From Dialister sp. CAG:486 (GTDB lineage: Bacteria > Bacillota > Negativicutes > Veillonellales > Dialisteraceae), in NCBI GenBank assembly GCA_000434475.1, contig FR879616.1, positions 12,013 to 42,277 on the forward strand: a DNA stretch of 30,265 bases, given 5' to 3'. A program made the translations under genes and the position numbers. Positions 7,270-14,332 of the stretch are shown here, one piece after another. The notes beneath the pieces were generated by a model. The model had not been told where the DNA came from. It saw only the letters and a program-made list of their open reading frames with translations, and made no database searches. Every line of letters begins with the position of its first letter. Within the stretch, counting starts at the first letter, position 1.

Positions 7270-7361
7270 TACGAGAGAACGGACTATCCCCCATTTCATC
7301 CATCACGCACGGAGAATGCCGCTTCCCCGTATCGTCATTTCGAGCGAAATCGAGAAATCTT
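7270..7361. repeat. Direct repeat with TCATTTCGAGC motif, copy 2
   Basis: It reads TACGAGAGAACGGACTATCC and continues to TCGTCATTTCGAGC...TCGAGAAATCTT. It is the partner of 7041-7138 and is preceded by an inverted version of the end motif (CTCTCGACTACGCTCGAGATGA). Confidence 0.8.
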
Positions 7362-7540
7362 TGTCATCCGCGAGCAGGCGTTTCCCGCACACTTGCATGA
7401 ATGCGACTGACGATTTCAAACAATGGTTTGCATACCGCCAGTGCCCTATCCGCCCTTTGGGCACCTTCCTCTAGAGGGGAAGGCTGCGACGCGAGAATAC
7501 CATCTTCTAAAAAAAGGCGGCGAAGCCACCACGAGAGCCC

Positions 7541-7567
7541 TGAACCTTGAACCTTGAACCTTGAACC
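7541..7567. repeat. GAACCTT heptamer tandem repeat
   Basis: Almost four copies of the 7-bp unit GAACCTT in tandem. It is one of several 7-8 bp tandem repeats in this window that lie downstream of minus-strand genes, here glpX. Confidence 0.85.
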
Positions 7568-7582
7568 AAATGAAAGCAAAGT

Positions 7583-7664
7583 AAAAAGGGGCTGTGAAGA
7601 AATGAAGATTCATTTCTTCATAGCTCCTTTTTTTTTACCATCTTATTTTCTTCACAGCCCCTTT
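7583..7664 (-). terminator. Three-armed terminator of glpX
   Basis: Arm A (7585-7602) and arm C (7647-7664) are perfect 18-bp inverted repeats. Arm B (7609-7635) also pairs with arm A with two mismatches. The A:B hairpin has A5 on one side and T9 on the other. On the minus strand, glpX readthrough would meet C, then B, then A followed by T5, so either pairing could terminate. Confidence 0.75.
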
Positions 7665-7678
7665 CAAACAGAGCCGTA

Positions 7679-8650
7679 TTACCAAAGTCTGACAGCCGGT
7701 TTCTTATCCGGTTCACCGAAGCGGTGAATGGTATCTACAAAACGGACTGTACCGGTCTTGTAGCGGAGGACCAGCGTGCTGGTTCTGGCGCCGCCGCCAA
7801 AGTAGCGGACGCCTTTCAGCATCGCGCAGTCGGTGATCGCCGTTTCCGAGAAGATGCAGTCATCGCCTTTGACAAGGTCATCTAAGGTCAGAACCTTGTT
7901 CGGATCGGTGATGCCCATAGCATGCAGACGGCGGACTTCTTCTTCCGTGTGCGGAAGAAGCTTCGCCTGCATATCACCGCCGAGACATTTCAGACCGACA
8001 GCGGCAAGGACGCCTTCCGGCGCACCGCCGGAGCCGAGGACCATATGAATACCGCTGCCCTGAATGCCGCAGTCGATGGACGGTACGACATCCCCATCGG
8101 TGATGAGACGGATGCGTGCACCGGCTTCTCTGGCTTCGCGGATGATGCCTTCATGTCTTTCACGATCAAGGACAACAATGGTGAGATCAGAAATCTCACG
8201 ATCCATCGCTTTCGCCACACGGGTCAGGTTTTCAGTGACAGATGCATTGATATCGATGCACCCCTTCGCTCTCGGACCGACGCAGATCTTCTGCATATAC
8301 ATATCCGGTGCGTGGAGCAGGCAGCCCTTCGGTGCAATAGCAAGGACCGCGATCGCGCCATCTTTGCCCTTCGCTACCAGGTTCGTCCCTTCGACCGGGT
8401 CGACAGCGATGTCGACCTCTTCTCCGCCCTGACCGACTTTTTCGCCGATATACAGCATCGGTGCTTCATCGATCTCGCCTTCGCCGATGACGACAGTGCC
8501 GGAGACTGGTGTCTTGGCAAACTGCTGGTGCATGCCGTCTACCGCAGCCTGATCCGCGCCTTCCTTATCGCCTGTCCCCATCAAACGACCAGCCAGAAGT
8601 GCAGCCTGTTCTGTGATTCTTACAAATTCCATTGAAAGTTGTCTGTTCAT
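7679..8650 (-). CDS. glpX: Class II fructose-1,6-bisphosphatase GlpX
   Basis: A 323-residue cytoplasmic enzyme that hydrolyses fructose-1,6-bisphosphate to fructose-6-phosphate, the committed step of gluconeogenesis. The class II signature is clear: GEGEIDEAPMLYIGEKVG, then the metal site DPVEGTNLVAKG, and later GSGGAPEGVLAAVGLKCLGG. The length matches the family (about 320-335). I chose ATG at 8650: GGAGG lies 6 nt upstream, while the in-frame ATG at 8665 has no ribosome binding site. The gene stands alone, followed by a strong terminator. Its upstream region holds two similar AAAGT-type motifs ending in TATACTA, at about 8665-8680 and 8720-8735 on the minus strand, that might be promoter elements or operators. 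Confidence 0.96.
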   Translation of the reverse strand: MNRQLSMEFVRITEQAALLAGRLMGTGDKEGADQAAVDGMHQQFAKTPVSGTVVIGEGEIDEAPMLYIGEKVGQGGEEVDIAVDPVEGTNLVAKGKDGAIAVLAIAPKGCLLHAPDMYMQKICVGPRAKGCIDINASVTENLTRVAKAMDREISDLTIVVLDRERHEGIIREAREAGARIRLITDGDVVPSIDCGIQGSGIHMVLGSGGAPEGVLAAVGLKCLGGDMQAKLLPHTEEEVRRLHAMGITDPNKVLTLDDLVKGDDCIFSETAITDCAMLKGVRYFGGGARTSTLVLRYKTGTVRFVDTIHRFGEPDKKPAVRLW

Positions 8651-8907
8651 TGTATGCCTCCACAATAGTATACTTTCTCTTTCACAGTTATCGTTATTGT
8701 ATCATACTTATAGAAATAATGTAGTATACACTTTTCGTTTTTAGAAAATTCTAATAATATAAGGTCGTTGGATGCGGGATGTAGGGTTTGCCCCTTTGGA
8801 AGTCTCTCCATAGATACGGAAGGCCAAGGGGAGCAATGCGCGCGTCCGCATACGCAAACAGGCAATGCTCGAAGGCGGCAAGTCACCATACAGCCGATCC
8901 CCGGCCA

Positions 8908-10089
8908 CTAATCTCTAGTATATTCTATCGCAAACTGATGCATGAGGCGGATGAGGCAGTCATTCGTCAGAAGGTATGCGAGGTCCTCTTCCGTCTCGAT
9001 CGTATAGTCCCACTGTTTCAGGAATCGGGAGAAAGCCCTCTGGATCCTCCGCTCCGATTGACCCATTTCCGGCAAGACCAGCGAATAGGAGAGCCCCATG
9101 TCCAGCAGTACTTTCAGCATGACAGGGCGGAAATGGTACTCCAAAAAGCAGCTTTCTATCCAGAACTCATGCAGCGTCCTTTGAAAACGCGCGGTGAGAG
9201 GCATGAATCTCAGGTACAAAGAAAGCCCATCACTGACCCCTCCCCAGAAATCAGCAAAGGCGACATCATAGGCCCCATCCTTCTGCTCACGAATGAAATC
9301 CATCGCATCCGCTTCGATGATATGGATCTTTTCCTTATGCGGAAACTGCGGCAGAAGGTGTGTCTTGAAGAGAGAGATCACGTGGGGATTCATCTCCACC
9401 ACCGTGACAGACTCCACCTCTTTCTTTTCTGCCGCCATGAAGGCATAGTAGCCCAGGCCAAGGCCATAGGTGATGACCTTTCCGTGGGCGCGCGCCAGCG
9501 GCTCTTCCATCGACTCGATCTCACTCATGACGACACTCATCCACACCTGGCCGTTTTCTCTGATGACAGGAAAAGCGACGCGCTCATCAAAGAAACCGAT
9601 ATCCGCATAGCCAAAAGGCCGCTTGGCCGAATAGCCCCGATGATAGGTCTGGAAGAATTCCCCGCCAAGATAGTCGGTCGTCCCCAGCTCAATCGCCCCC
9701 GACTTCGCTTCCGGTGCATGCACATGGATGTAGTAGGGATTCTTCGTCACCAAAGAGGCGTCATAGAAATGGGTGTGCTCTTCGATCTCCTTCATCAGCG
9801 CCTTCCACAGGCCTTCCGGATCATACAGATCACAAAGCGCAGAGTATGGGATGAGGCCTTCCGGATCCTCCCAGATATTCTCGATAGCGTCATCCACTGT
9901 ATCTGTGAATCCGATATCGGCCGCCGCACGGATCCGCTCTTTATCTGAGAGCCCGCGGTCGAGATCATTCACGCAGAGGTGGTCTGCCACCTCTCCGAGC
10001 ATGATATCCCCCGCCGTCACAGACAGCAGATAGGATTTTAACAGTTTGCGAAGCGGTCTGGTGAACGCTTTCGAATTGGAAAAATGCAT
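8908..10089 (-). CDS. SAM-dependent methyltransferase-like protein of unknown role
   Basis: A 393-residue predicted cytoplasmic protein. The middle shows a Rossmann-type methyltransferase core: motif I VITYGLGLGYYAFMA (about residues 204-218), VVEMNPHVISLF with an acidic residue for the adenosine ribose, then IHIIEADAMDFIREQ and YDVAFADFW. The pattern is close to spermidine-synthase-like folds, but polyamine-site residues cannot be confirmed. The N-terminal 190 residues are not recognised. The start ATG has AGGAG 7 nt upstream. It is third in a likely three-gene unit after comF and an unknown gene (gaps of 46 and 57 bp). The substrate is unknown; a methyltransferase or aminopropyltransferase-like activity is inference from the fold. 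Confidence 0.7.
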   Translation of the reverse strand: MHFSNSKAFTRPLRKLLKSYLLSVTAGDIMLGEVADHLCVNDLDRGLSDKERIRAAADIGFTDTVDDAIENIWEDPEGLIPYSALCDLYDPEGLWKALMKEIEEHTHFYDASLVTKNPYYIHVHAPEAKSGAIELGTTDYLGGEFFQTYHRGYSAKRPFGYADIGFFDERVAFPVIRENGQVWMSVVMSEIESMEEPLARAHGKVITYGLGLGYYAFMAAEKKEVESVTVVEMNPHVISLFKTHLLPQFPHKEKIHIIEADAMDFIREQKDGAYDVAFADFWGGVSDGLSLYLRFMPLTARFQRTLHEFWIESCFLEYHFRPVMLKVLLDMGLSYSLVLPEMGQSERRIQRAFSRFLKQWDYTIETEEDLAYLLTNDCLIRLMHQFAIEYTRD

Positions 10090-10146
10090 ACATATTCTCC
10101 TTCATCAATTACAAGAGGCTCACGGAGGGCAAAACGCTCCACAGGG

Positions 10147-10533
10147 TCATTTCCTCCGAAGTACGATCTCCGGCGCATAGCTGTGAAGCTCTTTGCGCAG
10201 CGTCTTATCAAGGATCTTGACTTTATTCATAAATCTTCGCATGACGAACGCATTCTCGGTAAGACCGCTCTGAGTCGTCACCCTCTCACACTCATAAATG
10301 GCTGCCGTACACTGGATACGCTCAAGCATGAGACTCGCCGTCCCCTTCTCGTTCAGCACCAGGAAAGACCAGTCTTTCCCCGCTTGCATCCGGGGAAGAT
10401 CCTCGCCGATGTATACAAAGTGATAGAAAAATGGTTTTTCTTCCTCCTGCACGATCTTCCAATGGAGTCTTCGTGCGATCTCATAGATCTCCTCCATCCT
10501 GACAGGACGGAAATCAGCCGATATCTCAGCCAT
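10147..10533 (-). CDS. Conserved-looking hypothetical protein, 128 residues
   Basis: I do not recognise this protein. It begins MAEISADFRPVRMEEIYE and has AAAGGAGG as ribosome binding site 5 nt before the ATG, so translation is likely. It is mixed alpha/beta by appearance, with no signal peptide, membrane segment or cysteine motif (two isolated Cys). A mid segment (DWSFLVLNEKGTASLMLERI) looks like two beta strands, and the C terminus is strongly basic (MRRFMNKVKILDKTLRKEL). It sits 46 bp after comF and 57 bp before the methyltransferase-like gene, in the same direction, so the three probably share a transcript. Confidence 0.7.
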   Translation of the reverse strand: MAEISADFRPVRMEEIYEIARRLHWKIVQEEEKPFFYHFVYIGEDLPRMQAGKDWSFLVLNEKGTASLMLERIQCTAAIYECERVTTQSGLTENAFVMRRFMNKVKILDKTLRKELHSYAPEIVLRRK

Positions 10534-10579
10534 ACAGCCTCCTTTTTATACATAGCCGGTTTACCAGGGAAGCCCTTCC

Positions 10580-11230
10580 TTAGCTGGCTCCGCTCGCAAT
10601 CGTCATGCCCATGACTTTTTTCGCTCCCGCGCGCATAAGCTCATGAGCGGCCGCCTCCATCGTAGCCCCCGTCGTATAAATATCATCTACGACAAGGATC
10701 GTTTTCCCTTTCACATCCATAGACCGCGCGATGTGAAAAACACCTTTGATATTCTGAAAACGCTCCTTTCGGGATAAGAGGGACTGCGTGTGCGCACTGC
10801 GGATGCGGACGAGTGCATCCGGCTTGTAATCATAGCCTGCTTCCTTCATCCACGCGGCAAACATCAGATCCACTTGGTTATACCCGCGCCATTTCTTCTT
10901 CTGAAAAGACAGCGGGATAGGGATCACCAATCCGCACTCCCCCATCCTGTCCCACCAGGGAAAGCGGGAAAGGAGCGGCGCAAAGACGCGCTTCCTGCTG
11001 CGCCGCCTGCCATACTTGATCTGTATGATGCAGTCCCGGATCGCACCTGCATAGTCGCAGCAGGTATAGCAGCCCGAGAGGTGGTCGGTGAAAGAGGAAT
11101 TGAGGAGCCTCGGATTCCAGATCTTACGGAGGCACGCCTCGCACCACTGCACGTTCGGATCGACCACGCGTCCGCAGCCCGGGCAGCAGGTGGGGTAGAG
11201 TGTCTCCAAGATATCAGTGATAAGACGCAT
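10580..11230 (-). CDS. comF: ComF-family phosphoribosyltransferase-like protein
   Basis: A 216-residue protein of the ComF/GntX family, linked to DNA uptake during competence in Bacillus but also present in non-competent bacteria. An N-terminal zinc-ribbon-like part has C15, C16, C19 and C30-x-x-C33. The C-terminal phosphoribosyltransferase fold has the PRPP-binding motif VVDDIYTTGAT (residues 180-190), and upstream VIPIPLSFQKKKWRGYNQ is a family signature. The start ATG is preceded by AAAGGA 7 nt upstream. It heads a likely three-gene unit. No other competence gene is in the window, so a role in transformation cannot be judged. Confidence 0.9.
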   Translation of the reverse strand: MRLITDILETLYPTCCPGCGRVVDPNVQWCEACLRKIWNPRLLNSSFTDHLSGCYTCCDYAGAIRDCIIQIKYGRRRSRKRVFAPLLSRFPWWDRMGECGLVIPIPLSFQKKKWRGYNQVDLMFAAWMKEAGYDYKPDALVRIRSAHTQSLLSRKERFQNIKGVFHIARSMDVKGKTILVVDDIYTTGATMEAAAHELMRAGAKKVMGMTIASGAS

Positions 11231-11277
11231 GGCAGGGTCCTTTCTGGATTAGCCCGCAGGGCGTGCGCTCCCTGATT

Positions 11278-11353
11278 GTGAATGAAAGCTCGACGCTCTA
11301 GTTAGGAGTGCTGGTGCGGCGCATAATAATTGAAAGCGCCGCAGAGCTTTCAA
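11278..11353. repeat. GCGGCGC hairpin repeat, copy 2
   Basis: Outer arms TGAAAGCTC (11283-11291) and GAGCTTTCA (11344-11352) pair perfectly. Inner arms TGCGGCGC (11315-11322) and GCGCCGCA (11336-11343) form the top stem. The outer GTGAAT and ATTCAC (to about 11367) could extend the stem after a bulge. Flanking sequence upstream is also similar to copy 1. Confidence 0.8.
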
Positions 11354-11411
11354 TATATGGTATTCACGAAAGATGAGAAACCTGCGAACCATTTGAACCC
11401 TCAGAACCTGT

Positions 11412-11578
11412 TTAAGGAAACACTGATTAAATCGTTGTTCGATTTGGCTCTTGCATTTTCATGCAAAGCGAGGAATAATCCGACGCGAATAGCGAGCTAT
11501 TTAAGGAGGGTTATGACGAAGCGTTGCATAAAAATGCATGTCAAATCTGACTCTGCGATTTAATAAGCGTTTCCTTAA
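11412..11578. repeat. 167-bp inverted-repeat element (MITE-like), copy B
   Basis: Same length and ends as the element at 3966-4132. Terminal repeats begin TTAAGGAAACACTGATTAAA and close GCGTTTCCTTAA. Internal arms differ from copy A but still pair: TGCATTTTCATGCA with TGCATAAAAATGCA, and ATAATCC with GGGTTAT, where copy A has ATCATCT with AGATGAT. The apical AATAGC/GCTATT stem is kept. It contains no gene. Confidence 0.85.
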
Positions 11579-11626
11579 CCTATTAGGTTTCGAAAAAGGA
11601 GATAAGTATAGTCTGCTTTCAAACTT

Positions 11627-11678
11627 GTGGTGGCGGCTTCGCCTCAAATATATATGGGACGATGCCCGAAGGTCGGCA
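11627..11678. repeat. Composite repeat core, inverse partial copy
   Basis: On the plus strand it reads GTGGTGGCGGCTTCGCCTCA, then AATATATATGGGACGATGCC and CGAAGG. It is the reverse complement of the cores at 5999-6050 and 18776-18828, without the CATTTCT heptamers. Its companion TAGGGAT/TGACTGG part lies separately at 11835-11892. Confidence 0.75.
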
Positions 11679-11773
11679 GATAGCAGGTTTCCCATTTGCG
11701 GTTTCCTGACATCGTCTGTTTGACCGCGAATGACAAAGATTTCTCGCTTACGCTCGAAATGTCAATACGAGAG

Positions 11774-11892
11774 AGTCTGATGTCTAACGTCTGATGTCTC
11801 CTAGTCTCTTAGTCTTCGGTCACTTGAGGCACCAAATCCCTAGCCACTCATCCCTAATCCCTAGCTACTAGTCACCAGTCACCATCTACCAG
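11774..11892. repeat. Short tandem repeats next to the recD2 3' end
   Basis: Two short repeat kinds lie side by side: GTCTGATGTCTAACGTCTG / AGTCTCTTAGTCT (11774-11817), also seen near 24765, 26785 and 28410, and CCCTAG/CCCTAAT plus AGTCACC repeats (11835-11892), the reverse complement of 5935-5990. Confidence 0.7.
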
Positions 11893-11903
11893 CCCACTGA
11901 TGA

Positions 11904-14039
11904 CTATCCTTCCGTTTCTCCCGTCAGGAGCGGAAAGAAAAGGCTGTATCTTCGTCCGGTCTCTACGGTATCGACGGCTTTTGCCAATGCTTCTTCCGTC
12001 GTGATCAGATACGTGGTCTTTTTCGCACGGGTGATTCCTGTATAGAGAAGATTTCGCTTCAGCATCATGCGCTGCGTCGGAAGGAGGACAAGGATGACGG
12101 TATCGTACTCGCTGCCCTGACTCTTATGGACCGTCGTCGCATAGGCGAGCTGCAGATCATTTCTTTCCTCTTTTTCATAGACGACTTCCCGGTCATAGAA
12201 GCTGACAGCGATGCGCTTATCTGTCACAGACCAGACAATGCCGACATCACCATTATAGACACCCTTGTCATAGTCATTCCGCTTCTGCATGACCTTGTCG
12301 CCGACAAAGAAATGATTTCCCGGTGGGATCTGCTTCTGATGCACCAGCTCCTGAATGGCATGATTCAGATTGTCCACCCCGCACCGGTCACGATACATGG
12401 GAGAAAGCACCTGCAGTGCCATTTTCTCCTTGCTCTCCCCATAGTGCAGCGAGCGGCAAAGGCTTATGACCGTATCGAAGGCTTCCTCTTCCGACCAGAC
12501 CGGAAGGATCTTGAATTCCCCGCCTTCGTCCGGGACACACATATTCCCTTCCCGGATGAGCGCCGCATTCTCGATGATGCCGCTCCCTTCTTTCTGACGA
12601 AAAATATGCTTGAGCCTTGTGACAGGCACCTTTTCCCAGGCGATGATAGATTTCAAGGGCGTACCCGGTCCTACCGGCGGGAGCTGGTCGACATCGCCGA
12701 CCAGAATGAGGCGTGCATCTTCTTTCAGCGCAGACAATAAATGATAGAAAAGGGAAATATCCATCATGGACGCTTCATCGACGATGATGAGGTCTTCTTC
12801 CAAAGGATCGCTTTCATCCCGCGAAAAGACCGTCCCGCCGTCCTCACGTTTTTCCGCCTCGAGCGCTTTATGAATGGTATCCGCATCCATGTGGCTCGCG
12901 ATCGCAAGGCGCTTCGCCGCGCGGCCTGTCGGTGCCATGAGATGGACTTTCAGATCGTGCTGTTCGGCCGCCGTTATGATGGCCCGCACGAGTGTCGTTT
13001 TCCCTGTGCCCGGCCCGCCGGTGATGACGAGGACGCGGCTCTTCATCGCCTCTTCGACGGCTTCCTTCTGCTCTTCTGCCAGCGTGATATGATTCTCTCT
13101 CTCAAATTTCTCGATGGCCAGTGCAGCCGTTCCGAGTGACTTCTGGTGGCAGAGCATGCCTTTCAGGATATCAGCCGACTGCGTTTCCGCTTTATAGAGA
13201 AAATCCAGGTACACATACACCGTCTTTTCATAGGTCAGAGACGGCAGAAGGCCTTCCCGAATCGCAGACTCGATGCCCTCCTTGATGATCTCGATGGAGA
13301 GATGGAGAAGCGGCACGGTATTTTTCGCCAGCGAATCGATCGGCACACAGCTGTGCCCCTGAGAAAGCGCCAGTCCCAGCATATACGTCACGCCTGCCGT
13401 GATGCGCTCGCAGTCATTCGCCGCTACGCCCTGATCCATGGCGATGCGGTCGACCTCAAGAAAAGTCATTCCGGCTATGTCTTCCAGCATACGATAGGGT
13501 TCGTGCTGAAAGACGGACTTGATATTCGCTCCGTAACGCTTCTGCATATCTGCCGCATATTTTTCGGGAATAGCCAGTGACTGGAGATACATGATGATCT
13601 CCTTCAGCCCGGAAATCATCTCGTAGGATTTTTTGATCTTCTCGAATCCTTTCGGCCCGATGCCCGGGACTTCCAGAAGGGCATCGATATTCTTCTCGAA
13701 GATATCCATCGTCTTCTTGCCAAAGTGTGCCACGATGCGGCGCGCCATGGTCTCACGGATGCCATCGATCATCCCCGATGCCAGGAAATGAATGATATCC
13801 TCCGTTTCCTCCGGCTTCACCATCTCCAAGCTCTTCGCGGAAAACTGCACTCCAAAACGGGGATGCTTCTGCCAGCACCCCCGCATGAGTATCTGTTCGC
13901 CGACGTATGGGCCTCTCCCATGGTATGTGGCGCAGGCCAGCTTGCGGCTTTCCTTATCTTCGATCTGAAAAACGCAGAATCTGCCATCATCGCTTGCATA
14001 GATGCATCGTCTGACGGTACCTCTGAGTTCTTCGATCAT
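11904..14039 (-). CDS. recD2: RecD2-type ATP-dependent DNA helicase
   Basis: A 711-residue superfamily 1B 5'-3' DNA helicase of the RecD2 type, found in bacteria without a RecBC partner and linked to repair and replication-fork stability. An N-terminal OB-like and helix-hairpin-helix region (including VPGIGPKGFEKIKKSY) precedes the motor. Motor motifs in order: Walker A GGPGTGKTT (about residue 341), DEASMMD (Walker B), GDVDQLPPVGPG, LKHIFRQ, then YATTVHKSQGSEYD and LLYTGITRAKK. I chose ATG at 14039: it overlaps the stop of the upstream chorismate mutase as ATGA and has GGGGAG 6 nt before it, while an upstream in-frame start at 14105 has no such support. It is the last gene of proS, chorismate mutase, recD2. 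Confidence 0.95.
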   Translation of the reverse strand: MIEELRGTVRRCIYASDDGRFCVFQIEDKESRKLACATYHGRGPYVGEQILMRGCWQKHPRFGVQFSAKSLEMVKPEETEDIIHFLASGMIDGIRETMARRIVAHFGKKTMDIFEKNIDALLEVPGIGPKGFEKIKKSYEMISGLKEIIMYLQSLAIPEKYAADMQKRYGANIKSVFQHEPYRMLEDIAGMTFLEVDRIAMDQGVAANDCERITAGVTYMLGLALSQGHSCVPIDSLAKNTVPLLHLSIEIIKEGIESAIREGLLPSLTYEKTVYVYLDFLYKAETQSADILKGMLCHQKSLGTAALAIEKFERENHITLAEEQKEAVEEAMKSRVLVITGGPGTGKTTLVRAIITAAEQHDLKVHLMAPTGRAAKRLAIASHMDADTIHKALEAEKREDGGTVFSRDESDPLEEDLIIVDEASMMDISLFYHLLSALKEDARLILVGDVDQLPPVGPGTPLKSIIAWEKVPVTRLKHIFRQKEGSGIIENAALIREGNMCVPDEGGEFKILPVWSEEEAFDTVISLCRSLHYGESKEKMALQVLSPMYRDRCGVDNLNHAIQELVHQKQIPPGNHFFVGDKVMQKRNDYDKGVYNGDVGIVWSVTDKRIAVSFYDREVVYEKEERNDLQLAYATTVHKSQGSEYDTVILVLLPTQRMMLKRNLLYTGITRAKKTTYLITTEEALAKAVDTVETGRRYSLFFPLLTGETEG

Positions 14040-14323
14040 TTTGTCTCCCCTTGTATCAGTTTCGACTGCAGCTTTTTGCTGATATCCATCAAGAGCTGGT
14101 ACCAACGGATGAAATCAGGGCGGCTGCTCACATCTTCGATGAGAGAAGACAATGCCTCGATATTCTTCGCTTCCCTTTCTGCATCATAGATCGGCTTGTG
14201 CGCTTTCAGCTTATACAGGGCAATGCCTCTCGACAGCTCCAGCCGCTTCTCAAAAAGCGCTGCCAGCTCACTATCGATCCGACGCACCGAAGCGCGCAGC
14301 TCTTCCAGTTCTTTTTCGTCCAT
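14036..14323 (-). CDS. AroQ-type chorismate mutase
   Basis: A 95-residue all-helical protein of the type II (AroQ) chorismate mutase family, which turns chorismate into prephenate for phenylalanine and tyrosine synthesis. The active-site set known from the E. coli enzyme is present at matching positions: R10, R27, K38, D47, R50, E51 and Q86, within LRASVRRIDSEL, LYKLKAHKPIYDAERE and KKLQSKL. The start ATG has GAGG 5 nt upstream and lies 9 bp after the proS stop. Its TGA overlaps the recD2 ATG. It is unusual for a chorismate mutase to be coupled to a tRNA synthetase and a helicase rather than to other aro genes. A short chorismate mutase-like regulator without catalysis is the main alternative, but the intact residues argue for an enzyme. 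Confidence 0.88.
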   Translation of the reverse strand: MDEKELEELRASVRRIDSELAALFEKRLELSRGIALYKLKAHKPIYDAEREAKNIEALSSLIEDVSSRPDFIRWYQLLMDISKKLQSKLIQGETK

Positions 14324-14332
14324 CTGCGCCTC

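Larger units (their letters stand above)
6904..7582. other. Repeat-filled spacer between rubrerythrin and glpX
   Basis: About 680 bp without a supported gene. In order it holds a GCGGCGC hairpin repeat, two copies of a direct repeat carrying TCATTTCGAGC, a GC-rich CCGCCCTTTGGGCACC / AGGGGAAGGC motif (about 7450-7485) similar to dispersed repeats of other Firmicutes, a GGCGGCGAAGCC motif, and GAACCTT heptamers. Confidence 0.7.
11231..11903. other. Repeat-filled spacer between comF unit and recD2
   Basis: About 670 bp without a gene. In order: GCGGCGC hairpin repeat copy 2, irregular GAACC repeats (11385-11410), the second 167-bp element, an inverse part of the composite repeat (11627-11678), an inverted TCATTTCGAGC motif (11733-11765), AGTCTCTTAGTCT repeats (11774-11817), and inverse TAGGGAT/TGACTGG repeats (11835-11892) ending 12 bp before the recD2 stop. 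Confidence 0.7.

Noticed and set aside
7041..7567. CRISPR array in the repeat-rich spacer
   Set aside because: Repeat spacing is irregular, units differ in length, and no uniform spacers or cas genes exist.
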